From contig NZ_LMFP01000013.1 of NCBI RefSeq assembly GCF_001426885.1, forward strand, positions 382,763 to 446,762: a stretch of DNA of 64,000 bases, written 5' to 3'. The DNA comes from Pelomonas sp. Root1444 (GTDB lineage: Bacteria > Pseudomonadota > Gammaproteobacteria > Burkholderiales > Burkholderiaceae_C). Shown here one piece after another: positions 35,308-45,335 of the stretch (the first letter of the stretch is position 1; each line of letters starts with the position of its first letter). Made by a program: the position numbers and the translations under genes. The notes under the pieces are model-generated. The model made no database searches, was not told the origin of the DNA, and saw only the letters and a program-made list of their open reading frames with translations.

Positions 35308-36086
35308 GCCGCGACCTCCTCGGGGAACGCGAGCTTCACGAAGGCATCCTCGAAGCGGTGCTCACCCGCCTGTTCGAGCAGCGCCGGCACGCTGCCATGC
35401 GCCACGCTGCGGCCGTGCGACACGACCACGACCTCGTCGCAGAGGTGCTCCACCTCCTGCATGATGTGGGTCGAGAAGACGATGCATTTGCTGCCGCCCG
35501 CGGGGCTGCGCAGCCATCGCAAGGCCTCGCGCAGGGCGCGCGTGGCCAGCACGTCCAGGCCGTTGGTCGGTTCGTCCAGCACGATGTTGGCGGGGTCGTG
35601 CACGAGGGCGCGCGCCAGCGCGGTCTTCATGCGCTCTCCCTGGCTGAAGCCCTCGGCGCGGCGGTCCAGGATGGACTGCATCTCCAGCAGGCGGGCCAGC
35701 TCCTCGGCGCGCGCGTTGGCGGCTTCCGGTGCCATGCCCTGCAGGCGGCCGTAGTAGGCGATGTTCTCGCGCGCGCTCAGGCGCGGGTACAGGCCGTGCG
35801 CATCACCCAGGATGCCCATGCGGGCCAGGGCTTGCAGCGGCGCGTTCTTCACGACGATGCCGTCGCAGGCGATGTGGCCGCTGTCCGGCGCGAACAGCCC
35901 GCCCAGCATGCGCAGCGTCGTCGTCTTGCCCGCGCCGTTGGCGCCCAGCAGGCCGGTGATGCGGCCGTTGGCGGCCGTCAGGCTCACGCCCTGCACCGCA
36001 TGCACGACCTTCTTGGCGCCACGCTTGAACAGGCCGGCGCCCGTGCGCGTGGAAAACTGTTTGTGAACGTCCTGGATCTCGATCAT
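35304..36086 (-). CDS. natA: ABC transporter ATPase, NatA-like
   Basis: A 260-residue ABC ATPase. Walker A GANGAGKTT (near 49), Q-loop region, signature FSQGERMK, Walker B NIVLDEPTNGLD and the switch histidine in FSTHIMQEVEHLCDE are complete. The preceding FKRGAKKVVHAVQG insertion is typical of NatA. It overlaps the hydrolase gene (ATGA) upstream and natB downstream, a tight operon. Confidence 0.9.
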   Translation of the reverse strand: MIEIQDVHKQFSTRTGAGLFKRGAKKVVHAVQGVSLTAANGRITGLLGANGAGKTTTLRMLGGLFAPDSGHIACDGIVVKNAPLQALARMGILGDAHGLYPRLSARENIAYYGRLQGMAPEAANARAEELARLLEMQSILDRRAEGFSQGERMKTALARALVHDPANIVLDEPTNGLDVLATRALREALRWLRSPAGGSKCIVFSTHIMQEVEHLCDEVVVVSHGRSVAHGSVPALLEQAGEHRFEDAFVKLAFPEEVAA

Positions 36087-37546
36087 TGGGCAGGCCCTCC
36101 CTGCACGGGCTGGAAAGCGGGCGGGCGGGGGATGCGGGTCGCGCAGGCCGCGTCCTGCGGCAGCGCCTCCGCGTCGGTCTTGGCGTCGATGAAGCGGAAC
36201 ATCACGTCGCGCATGCAGCCCACCGCCATCACGCCATGGCCGGCCTCCGGCACGACGAGGTGCTGCACGCGCGCCGGCTGGCCGGCGCCCAGCGCCTTGG
36301 CGACGCGCTCGCCGTGGCGTGCCGGCGTGGCGGGGTCGGCGCCGCCGCTCAACAGCAGCACCGGGCTGGGCGCCGGCGGCACCTTGTAGAAGTCCGCCGG
36401 CACGTCGCCGCGGGGCCAGGTCTTGCATATGCGGGCGTACATGTCGGCGTCGACGTTGCGGAAGTCCGTACCGGGCGTGTCGGTCGCCTGCGCCAGCCGC
36501 GGCATGTCCTCCGCGCAGACGACGGAGAAGTGCATGCCCATCGCCAGCTTCATGCCCTTGCCGCTGCCGAAGGCCGTCGTCAGGCCGAACAGGCCGTCGA
36601 AGCGCCCGTCCCGCGCGGCGGCCTGGATGGCCGCGGGCAGGGCGGCGGCCAGCGCCGGCTGGTAGAGCGGCCCGCGCACGGCGCGCAGCAGCAGCTCGCG
36701 GTCGACAGTGAAGTGCTCGGGCACGCCCGTCAGCGGCTGCTGCACCGTCACCGCGCGGGGCAGGGAGGCCAGCAGCTTGGCCCAGTCGGCGCGCAGCTGC
36801 GGGTGGGTCTTGGCATGGGCGTCGAAGAGCTTGTCCAGCGCCGCCTGGCCGTCCGTCGAGAAGCTGGCGGGCAGCACCATGTCCGGCGGCGCGACGCCAT
36901 CGATGAGGGTGCGCCGCACCTGGGCCGGGAACTGGCGCAGGTACTCCAGCGCCGCACGCGTGCCGTAGCTGCCGCCGATGAGGTTCCACTGCGGCACGTC
37001 CAACGCCTGTCGCACGGCCTCCATGTCCTGCATCGCGATCGTCGTCGTGAAGAAGCGCAGGCCGCCGTCCTGGCCGTAGGGGAGTTTTTCCAGCGTCGCG
37101 CGGCAGGCGTCCAGGCGGCGCATCTGCGCGGCGGTGTCGAGCTGCTCGGTGATGGGCAGCTTGCTGTCGTCGGGGCATTCCAGCGGTGCCGACAGGCCGG
37201 TGCCGCGCTGGTCGACGAAGACCAGGTCGCGCCGGTTGTTCAGCCGCGAGAGCCGCTGCAGCACGCGCGGCGCCACCTTGATGGCGCTCTGCCCGGGGCC
37301 GCCGGCCAGCATCAGCACGGCGTCGGGCTGCTTGTTGCGCGCCATCGCCGGCACGACCAGGTAGTGGATGGTGATCTTCACGCCGTCCGGCCGCGCCGGG
37401 TCCAGCGGGCGCTGCAGGCTGCCGCACAGCAACTCGTTGGGGATGCCCTCGATGCGGCAGGGCTTCAGCGGCGCTGCCGCCATCGCCGTGCCGCACAGGC
37501 CGGCCGTCGTCAGGAGCACCAGCAGGCCTCCGCGCCAATCACGCAT
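36083..37546 (-). CDS. Exported TAP-like alpha/beta hydrolase
   Basis: A 487-residue secreted hydrolase with signal peptide (LLVLLTTAGLCGTAMA). It has the SCO/TAP peptidase pattern: AGGPGQSAIK oxyanion region, DQRGTGLSAPLECP, nucleophile elbow GGSYGTRAALEY, a helical lid domain, then the acid in LSGGADPATPARHG and His in PEAGHGVMAVGC, with the paired C-terminal TAP cysteines. Members cleave tripeptides or ester substrates. ATG 37546 is preferred; GTG 37555 is an alternative. Coupled to natAB by ATGA, suggesting it processes what the exporter handles. Confidence 0.88.
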   Translation of the reverse strand: MRDWRGGLLVLLTTAGLCGTAMAAAPLKPCRIEGIPNELLCGSLQRPLDPARPDGVKITIHYLVVPAMARNKQPDAVLMLAGGPGQSAIKVAPRVLQRLSRLNNRRDLVFVDQRGTGLSAPLECPDDSKLPITEQLDTAAQMRRLDACRATLEKLPYGQDGGLRFFTTTIAMQDMEAVRQALDVPQWNLIGGSYGTRAALEYLRQFPAQVRRTLIDGVAPPDMVLPASFSTDGQAALDKLFDAHAKTHPQLRADWAKLLASLPRAVTVQQPLTGVPEHFTVDRELLLRAVRGPLYQPALAAALPAAIQAAARDGRFDGLFGLTTAFGSGKGMKLAMGMHFSVVCAEDMPRLAQATDTPGTDFRNVDADMYARICKTWPRGDVPADFYKVPPAPSPVLLLSGGADPATPARHGERVAKALGAGQPARVQHLVVPEAGHGVMAVGCMRDVMFRFIDAKTDAEALPQDAACATRIPRPPAFQPVQGGPAQ

Positions 37547-37669
37547 GCCGTTCACTTGTCGTCGTTGGAATGGCGTGCAGTATGCGGCGCGGCCCGCGGC
37601 GGCCGCACCCGCCGCGGGCGACCGGCACGGGCGGCCGCATGAGCGGCAGGAAACGTGGGGCCAGCGGCG

Positions 37670-38362
37670 TCAGCCGGCGCGCGCCACCACCAGGCGCGCC
37701 AGCGCGGCCGTCGCGTCGACGACCGGCAGGCCGCAGGCCGCGGCGTCCAGCACCAGCGGGATCTCCGTGCAGCCCAGCACCAGGGCCGCCGCGCCGCGCT
37801 GGCGCAAGGCGCGCGCCGCATCCGCCAGCAGCGCCTGGCCGTCCTGCAGCTGGCCGGCCTTCACGGCCTCGATGCCGGGCATGACCAGCGTCAGCATCTC
37901 GCCGGCGGTCGGCAGCAGCCACTGCACCGGCGGCGTCTCGGCCAGGCGGCGGTTGATGTAGAGGCCCGACGCGATGGTGGCGTCGGTGGCCAGCAGGCCC
38001 ACGCGCGCTTGGGCGCCGGCCAGCGCCAGCGCCTCGTGCAGCGCCGCGTCGACGAGATGCAGCATCGGCCGCTGCAGCTGCTCCTGCACCTCCTCGAACC
38101 ACAGGTGCGCCGTGTTGCAAGGCATGACGATCAGGTCCGCGCCGGCCGATGCCAGCCGCCGGCCGCAGGCGACGATGGCCGCCAGCGGCGAGCCCCCCTC
38201 GCCGCGGAAGGCGGCCGTGCGGTCGGGGATCTGCGGCACGCAGCTGACGATCATCGGCACATGGTCCTGGTCGCGCGCGGCGGGTGTGGCGTCCAGCACC
38301 TTGCGCATGAAATCGATCGTGGCCAGCGGGCCCATGCCACCGAGGACGCCTACGACCTCCAT
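37670..38362 (-). CDS. Aspartate/glutamate racemase family protein
   Basis: A 230-residue Asp/Glu racemase. The start VVGVLGGMGPLATIDFMRKV, first catalytic cysteine in MPCNTAH and second in LGCTEIPLV are all in place, so the two-base mechanism is intact. It interconverts L- and D-aspartate or glutamate (or a relative). It follows the binding-protein gene by 156 bases in the same direction. ATG 38362 matches the family N-terminus. Confidence 0.9.
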   Translation of the reverse strand: MEVVGVLGGMGPLATIDFMRKVLDATPAARDQDHVPMIVSCVPQIPDRTAAFRGEGGSPLAAIVACGRRLASAGADLIVMPCNTAHLWFEEVQEQLQRPMLHLVDAALHEALALAGAQARVGLLATDATIASGLYINRRLAETPPVQWLLPTAGEMLTLVMPGIEAVKAGQLQDGQALLADAARALRQRGAAALVLGCTEIPLVLDAAACGLPVVDATAALARLVVARAG

Positions 38363-38518
38363 GTCACCGGACCCATGCAACGCATGAAACTTGCGGGCCG
38401 AGCGCCGGGCCGCTCCCAAGCCGGACCGCGCTGGCGATGTGCTTGCCGGTCGATCCGGCAAACATCGCCGTCCCCGCGGGGGACCGGCCAAGGTACTCCT
38501 TGGACGAGGGGCGCCATG

Positions 38519-39406
38519 TCACACCGCGGGCTTGTCGGAGAGCTGCTTGAGGTTGTCGCGCAGCTCCGGGCTCATCGGCGCATTCAGGTTGATGCCGCGC
38601 GGCGGGATGGGCGACAGGAACCACTTCTTGTAGAGCGCCTCGAACTCGCCGCTCTTCATCAGCGCGGCGACGGTGTCGTCCACCAGCTTCTTGAAGGCCG
38701 GGTCGTCCTTGCGCAGCATGATGGCGTAGGGCTCCACCTGCAGCGGCTCGCCGACGATGGCCAGCGCCGCGGGGTCGGGGCTGCTGGCGCGCAGGCCGAA
38801 CAGCAGGATGTCGTCCATGCCGAAGGCGTCGGCGCGCTCCTGCTGCACCAGCAACGCCGATTCGGCATGGTCCTTGGCGCCCAGCAGCTCGAAGCCCAGG
38901 TCGCGCTCGGCATTGACCTTGCGCAGCACCTGGAAGTTGGTGGTGCCGACGGTGGACACCACCCGCTTGCCCTTCAGGTCGGCGAGGGCGCGCACCGGCG
39001 AGCCCGCCTTCACGAGCAGCCGCGTGCCGGTGTAGAAGTAGTTGACCGAGAACGCGACCTGCTTGCTGCGCGCGGTGTTGTTGGTCGTCGAGCCGCATTC
39101 GATGTCCACCGTGCCGTTCATCAGCAGCGGGATGCGGTTCTGCGACGTGACGGCCTGCGTGGCCACCTGCAGGTCGGCGCGGCCGGTGGCCTTCTTCACC
39201 TGCTCGACGATGCGGCCGCAGATCTCCCAGCCGAAGCCGGTGGGCTTGGTGTCCGCGCCGAGGTAGGAGAAGGGGATGGAGGATTCGCGATAGGCCAGCG
39301 TGATGGTGCCCGAGGCCTTGGCCTTGTCGAGCGTGCCGGGTTCGGCGTGCGCGCCCATGCAGGCCAGGCAGGCGAGGGCGGCTGCGGCGGTGGCGGAGTG
39401 CTTCAT
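38519..39406 (-). CDS. Amino-acid ABC transporter substrate-binding protein (SBP_bac_3, GltI-like)
   Basis: A 295-residue periplasmic binding protein. Signal peptide (ALACLACMGAHA), then TITLAYRESSIPFSYLGADTKPTGFGWEIC and the pattern VDIECGSTTNNTARSKQVAFS that marks the glutamate/aspartate-binding GltI group. No permease or ATPase is beside it, so it either serves a remote transporter or a sensor. Neighbour racemase suggests acidic amino acids, possibly D-forms. Divergent from the LysR gene. Confidence 0.92.
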   Translation of the reverse strand: MKHSATAAAALACLACMGAHAEPGTLDKAKASGTITLAYRESSIPFSYLGADTKPTGFGWEICGRIVEQVKKATGRADLQVATQAVTSQNRIPLLMNGTVDIECGSTTNNTARSKQVAFSVNYFYTGTRLLVKAGSPVRALADLKGKRVVSTVGTTNFQVLRKVNAERDLGFELLGAKDHAESALLVQQERADAFGMDDILLFGLRASSPDPAALAIVGEPLQVEPYAIMLRKDDPAFKKLVDDTVAALMKSGEFEALYKKWFLSPIPPRGINLNAPMSPELRDNLKQLSDKPAV

Positions 39407-39489
39407 GGAGGTCCTCGGTGCGGTGCGTTGATCGGATGCCTGAATGCTAGGAAAACGCGCGGCCGCCGTGCATCGCGTTTGACCGGCAG

Positions 39490-39510
39490 TTCATAAGGCG
39501 GCCTAATGAA
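39490..39510. promoter_or_regulatory. 21-base palindrome overlapping the lysR start
   Basis: TTCATAAGGCGGCCTAATGAA is symmetric in 9 of 10 base pairs around a central G, in the divergent gap between the binding-protein gene and lysR. It covers the lysR start codon, a typical site for LysR self-repression and control of the divergent gene. Confidence 0.6.
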
Positions 39511-40399
39511 CGCCGCCATGAGGATCAAGCACGTCGAAGTCTTCCACGCCGTCATGCTGACCGGCAGCGTCGGCGCCGCGGCGAAGCTGCTGCACGTCAC
39601 GCAGCCCGCCATCACGCAGACGCTGCAGCACGCCGAGCTGCAGCTGGGCTACGCCCTCTTCACGCGCCAGAAGCGCCGCCTGGTGCCCACGCGCGAGGCC
39701 CAGGCCCTCTACCCCGAGGTGCAGGCGTTGATGCTGCAGCTGGAGTCGCTGCGCCGCATGGCCTCGGCGCTGCGCGAGGGCCAGGACAGCCCGTTCCGCA
39801 TCCTCATCGTGCCGTCGCTGGCGGTGCGCGCGCTGCCGGACGCGCTGCGCATCTTCCGCAAGGCGCACGCCGGCATGGAGGTCGCGGTGCGCACGCTGCA
39901 TTCCAACGACATCGCCCGCGCCATGGCGCTGCAGGAGGCCGACGTGGGCATCGTCTACGGCAAGCTGTCGCACCCCGCGCTGCAGGACGAGCTGGTGGCC
40001 ACCGGCCGGCTGGTTTGCGTGTCCGCGCGCAAGACGCGCGCCGACAAGCGCACGACGGTGACGCTGCAGGAGGTGCTGCGCGAGCCCTTCATCCGCATCG
40101 ACGAGCGCGACCCGCTGGGCGCCGTGCTGGCCGACCACTGGTCACGCCTGGGCCTCACCGCCAAGGCCGGCATGACGGTGCAGACGCATCACATCGCCAT
40201 GGTCATGGCCGAGCAGGGCTTCGGCCCGGCCATCATCGACTCGTTCACGGCGCAGGCCTCGACGGGCGAGAGCTTGCAGGTGCGCACGCTGCTGCCCGAG
40301 GTGCCGGTGGAGGTGCGCGCCGTGCAGCCGCAGGGGCTGCGCTCGCCGCGGCCGGTGGCGGACTTCATCAAGGCCTTCCGGCAGGTGATCGCCGCTTAG
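39506..40399 (+). CDS. LysR family transcriptional regulator
   Basis: A 297-residue LysR regulator. N-terminal HTH (IKHVEVFHAVMLTGSVGAAAKLLHVTQPAITQTLQ), then a type 2 periplasmic-binding-like effector domain (from about residue 92). It probably senses an amino acid and controls the divergent binding protein and racemase. ATG 39506 has AAGG seven bases upstream; ATG 39518 is possible. It overlaps the convergent thioredoxin-like gene by 4 bases. Confidence 0.93.
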   Translation: MNAAMRIKHVEVFHAVMLTGSVGAAAKLLHVTQPAITQTLQHAELQLGYALFTRQKRRLVPTREAQALYPEVQALMLQLESLRRMASALREGQDSPFRILIVPSLAVRALPDALRIFRKAHAGMEVAVRTLHSNDIARAMALQEADVGIVYGKLSHPALQDELVATGRLVCVSARKTRADKRTTVTLQEVLREPFIRIDERDPLGAVLADHWSRLGLTAKAGMTVQTHHIAMVMAEQGFGPAIIDSFTAQASTGESLQVRTLLPEVPVEVRAVQPQGLRSPRPVADFIKAFRQVIAA

Positions 40400-41949
40400 G
40401 CCTTCGCTTTGAACAGCCCCTGGCAGGCCGACCGGGCCTTGGCGTCGCTGCCATCGAGCTTGCCGCAGACGCCGTCGAGCTGGGCCTTGAGCCGGCCCAC
40501 GGCGGCCGCCTGGGCCGGGGTCTTGTTCCAGTCGCCCAGCAGCGTCGCGACCTTCTTCAGCGAGCGCTCGCTGCGCTCGTAAAACGCGCCGGGGTCCTTC
40601 TCGGCCTCGGCGAACAGCTGGGCCGCGGCCTTCTCGATGCGTGGCGCGTCCTCGGGCGACAGCTCCACCAGCGCGGCCAGGTAGCTCGACCCCCATTGCA
40701 GCCGCGTGGCCGGGCCCTCACTCTTGTTGAAGGCCTCTTCATACCAGCGCAGCGCGTCCGCCTTGCGGCTCTGCTTCCTGGCGTTGCCGCCCAGCTGGCT
40801 CATCAGGTAGTAGGGCGAGTGGCTGCGCGCCAGCGCCGACTTCAGCAGCTCGTCGCTCTCGGTCCACAGCCCCGCGCGGCCCAGCAGGTAGGCGGCCTGC
40901 GTGACGACGGCCTGGCGCTCGAAGCCGTCGGTGATCTCGCGGTTGGCCTTGGTGGCCTGGTCACGCGCCTCCACCAACAAGGCGGCGGGGATGGTCTTGG
41001 GATGCGGCTCGTCCTTGGCCGCGTCCAGCCGGGCCAGCTCGATGCGGGCCTGCAGCGCATTCAGGCGGTCGGCGCGCGACAGCGTGGCGTCCTCGTTGAG
41101 CCGCTTCAGCGCGGTGTCGAACTCGGCGACGAGCTGGCTGCGCGCCGCGCCGGCGGCCGGCGCCAGCGCCTTGGCGAGGTCGGGCGCCTCGTTGCTCAGC
41201 ACGTCCATCTGGGCCCGCGCCTGGGCGGCGTCGGCCAGCACGGCGCGCAGCCGCGGCAGCTGCGCGGGGTCGGCGGCCTTGCCCTCGGCCAGCGCACCGA
41301 TGGACTTCAGCCACAGGCGTGTGGTCGTCTCGCGGTCGGCGCCCTCGCTGGCCTTGGCCAACTGCGCCAGCGTGGCGGCGCGTTCGGCCATCGGCAGCAG
41401 TTGTTGCTCGTCCGTCTCCCAGCCGTAGAAGCCCAGCAGCCGCCACTCGTTGGCGCCCAGCTTCCTGCCCGCCTTGGCGTCCGCCAGCACCGCCTTGACC
41501 GGGCGACCGCTGGACAGGCCCATCTGCAGCACCTTCATGACCTGGGCCGCGTCGGCCTCGCCGGGCAGGCGCGTGATCTCGCTGCCGTTGGGGTTGAAGA
41601 GGATCAGCGTCGGATAGCCGCGCACCTTGAAGCGCGTGCCCAGCTTCTGCGCGCCGGGCGCGTCGCCGTCGATGCCCACGGCCACGAAGGCCTTGCTCTG
41701 CTCGATGAAGTCCGCGCGGTTGAACAGCGTTGCTTTGAGCTGGTTGCAGGGCGGGCACCACTTGGCGCCCCAGTACAGCAGCACGGGCTTCTTCTCGGCC
41801 TTGGCCTGGACGAAGGCGCGGTCGATGTCGGCATCCGCTTCGGCGGCCTGCCAGGACACGCCCGAGGAGGTGCTGAGGGCGTGGGCGGTGGGTGTGATGG
41901 CGAGCAGCCAGGCGGTAGCCAGGGCTGCGATACGAGGATGGCGTGTCAT
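40396..41949 (-). CDS. Exported thioredoxin-like protein with long helical C-domain
   Basis: A 517-residue secreted protein. After a signal peptide (LATAWLLAITPTAHA) comes a thioredoxin fold (about 31-150) with active site WCPPC (Cys65, Cys68) and the cis-proline loop RGYPTLILF. The remaining 360 residues are alpha-helical and TPR-like (SPYYLMSQLGGNARKQSRKADALRWYEEAF), with a C-terminal cysteine pair. It likely acts as a periplasmic disulfide reductase or isomerase with a bound partner. ATG 41949. It is divergent from the DNA alkylation repair gene. Confidence 0.88.
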   Translation of the reverse strand: MTRHPRIAALATAWLLAITPTAHALSTSSGVSWQAAEADADIDRAFVQAKAEKKPVLLYWGAKWCPPCNQLKATLFNRADFIEQSKAFVAVGIDGDAPGAQKLGTRFKVRGYPTLILFNPNGSEITRLPGEADAAQVMKVLQMGLSSGRPVKAVLADAKAGRKLGANEWRLLGFYGWETDEQQLLPMAERAATLAQLAKASEGADRETTTRLWLKSIGALAEGKAADPAQLPRLRAVLADAAQARAQMDVLSNEAPDLAKALAPAAGAARSQLVAEFDTALKRLNEDATLSRADRLNALQARIELARLDAAKDEPHPKTIPAALLVEARDQATKANREITDGFERQAVVTQAAYLLGRAGLWTESDELLKSALARSHSPYYLMSQLGGNARKQSRKADALRWYEEAFNKSEGPATRLQWGSSYLAALVELSPEDAPRIEKAAAQLFAEAEKDPGAFYERSERSLKKVATLLGDWNKTPAQAAAVGRLKAQLDGVCGKLDGSDAKARSACQGLFKAKA

Positions 41950-42016
41950 CGGGCCTGGGGTGTCGATCGTGTCGAAGCCGCGATTGTCCGCGGCCGTCAT
42001 TGGGGAGAATCCGCGC

Positions 42017-42694
42017 ATGCCGAATAAGCTCACTCAGCGGCTGGATGAGGCCCTGGCCGCGCTGCGGGCCCAGGCCCGGCCCGACCAGCTCGACGCGATG
42101 GCCCGCTTCGGCCTCACCGGCGACGGCCGCCTGGGCCTGGCCGTGCCGACGCTGCGCGCGCTGGCGAAGGAATTCAAGCGCGACCACGAACTGGCGCTGG
42201 CGCTGTGGGACACCGGCATCCCGGACGCGCAGATCCTGGCCGGCATGGTGGCCGAGCCGGCGCGGTTCACCGCCGAGCAGATGGACCACTGGGTCGCCGG
42301 CATGCGCGCCTGGGATGTTTGCGACCAGGCCTGCCTGAACGCCTTCGTGAAGAGCCCGCTGGCCTGGGATGCCATCCCGCGCTGGGCGGCGCGCGAGGCC
42401 GAATTCGAGCGGCGCGCCGGCTTCTCGCTGCTGGCCGTCGCCGCCGTGCACCAGAAGACGCGGCCGGACTCGGACTTCCTGGCCCGCCTGCCACTCATCG
42501 AGGCCGCGGCCGACGATGAACGCAACTTCGTCAAGAAGGCCGTCAACTGGGCCTTGCGGCAGATCGGCAAGCGCAGCCTGCTGTTGCGTGAGCACGCGCT
42601 CACTGTGGCGGATCGGATGTGCGGGCGAAGCGAGAGGTCGGCGCGCTGGATTGGCAGCGATGCGCGGCGAGAGCTGAGCCGCAGCGGGGAGTGA
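42017..42694 (+). CDS. DNA alkylation repair (AlkD-like HEAT) protein
   Basis: A 225-residue AlkD-family HEAT-repeat glycosylase. It matches ALALWDTGIPDAQILAGMVAEP, MDHWVAGMRAWDVCDQACLNAF and the family core ERRAGFSLLAVAAVHQK...FVKKAVNWALRQIGKRS. AlkD-type enzymes excise bulky alkylated bases. ATG 42017 follows GGGGAG. The catalytic aspartate is expected in the WDVCDQ segment. Divergent from the thioredoxin-like gene. Confidence 0.92.
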   Translation: MPNKLTQRLDEALAALRAQARPDQLDAMARFGLTGDGRLGLAVPTLRALAKEFKRDHELALALWDTGIPDAQILAGMVAEPARFTAEQMDHWVAGMRAWDVCDQACLNAFVKSPLAWDAIPRWAAREAEFERRAGFSLLAVAAVHQKTRPDSDFLARLPLIEAAADDERNFVKKAVNWALRQIGKRSLLLREHALTVADRMCGRSERSARWIGSDARRELSRSGE

Positions 42695-42710
42695 GCGTCA
42701 GGGGCCGATC

Positions 42711-42734
42711 GGAAAATGACTCTGACCCCAATTT
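42711..42734. repeat. Candidate transposase-associated short motif
   Basis: GGAAAATGACTCTGACCCCA followed by ATTT. I recall this motif (complement GGGGTCAGAGTCATTTTCC) near REP-associated Y1 transposase genes in many proteobacteria. Here no transposase is present, so it would be a solo relic. Confidence 0.35.
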
Positions 42735-42758
42735 GAATCCCCCTTTGGAGGGATGCGC

Positions 42759-42785
42759 GGGGGATGCGACCGGCCGGCATCCCCC
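42759..42785. repeat. GC-rich inverted repeat (REP-like or terminator)
   Basis: Perfect 9-base repeat GGGGGATGC / GCATCCCCC around a 9-base loop, 65 bases after the DNA alkylation repair stop and 25 bases after the transposase-linked motif. Only TTCGCT follows, so it is a weak terminator; a REP element is equally likely. Confidence 0.45.
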
Positions 42786-42885
42786 TTCGCTCCACCCTCT
42801 GGGTGATGTCCGGAAAAAGGCCCGGCGCCGATGCTGAGGGTGTGACGTTTTCCACGACGTCGAAGCCCACGAACCGGAGCCCGCC

Positions 42886-43095
42886 ATGCAATTCTTCGCT
42901 TCTTCGCAGTCCCCCTGGTCCACCTCCAAGCTGCCGGTGGCGCTGCAGGCCCGGCCCACCGCCATGGGGGCGTCCGCGCCGAAGCCCGAGGTCTGCGGCT
43001 GGTTCGACTCCAGCTTCGACCTGTCCACGGGCCTGGAGGTGTCGGAGCAGGACAACGACACGCTTTACCAGCTGTGGGAACTCTCCCAGCGCTGA
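42886..43095 (+). CDS. Small hypothetical protein
   Basis: A 69-residue protein with no signal peptide or recognised domain. The C-terminal half (CGWFDSSFDLSTGLEVSEQDNDTLYQLWELSQR) is acidic and well formed, which argues for a real gene; GGAG lies eight bases before ATG 42886. Its stop is one base from the convergent fadH stop. Function unknown. Confidence 0.6.
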   Translation: MQFFASSQSPWSTSKLPVALQARPTAMGASAPKPEVCGWFDSSFDLSTGLEVSEQDNDTLYQLWELSQR

Positions 43096-43096
43096 T

Positions 43097-45196
<2,100 letters not shown>

Positions 45197-45335
45197 TCAA
45201 TGGCGCGGCCGGTGCAGCAACAGTTCTTCACCCGCTGCGGGATGGCGGAAATCGTGACATCGTCCGCTTGAGTTCTAATCGCCAATCCGCGTACATGGGA
45301 TCGGCCCGGCGGTTTGGTTTTTTGGAGAGTTCTCG

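Noticed and set aside
33478..35754. 758-codon open frame on the plus strand
   Set aside because: Antisense to the lipoprotein and ABC genes, low-complexity shadow.
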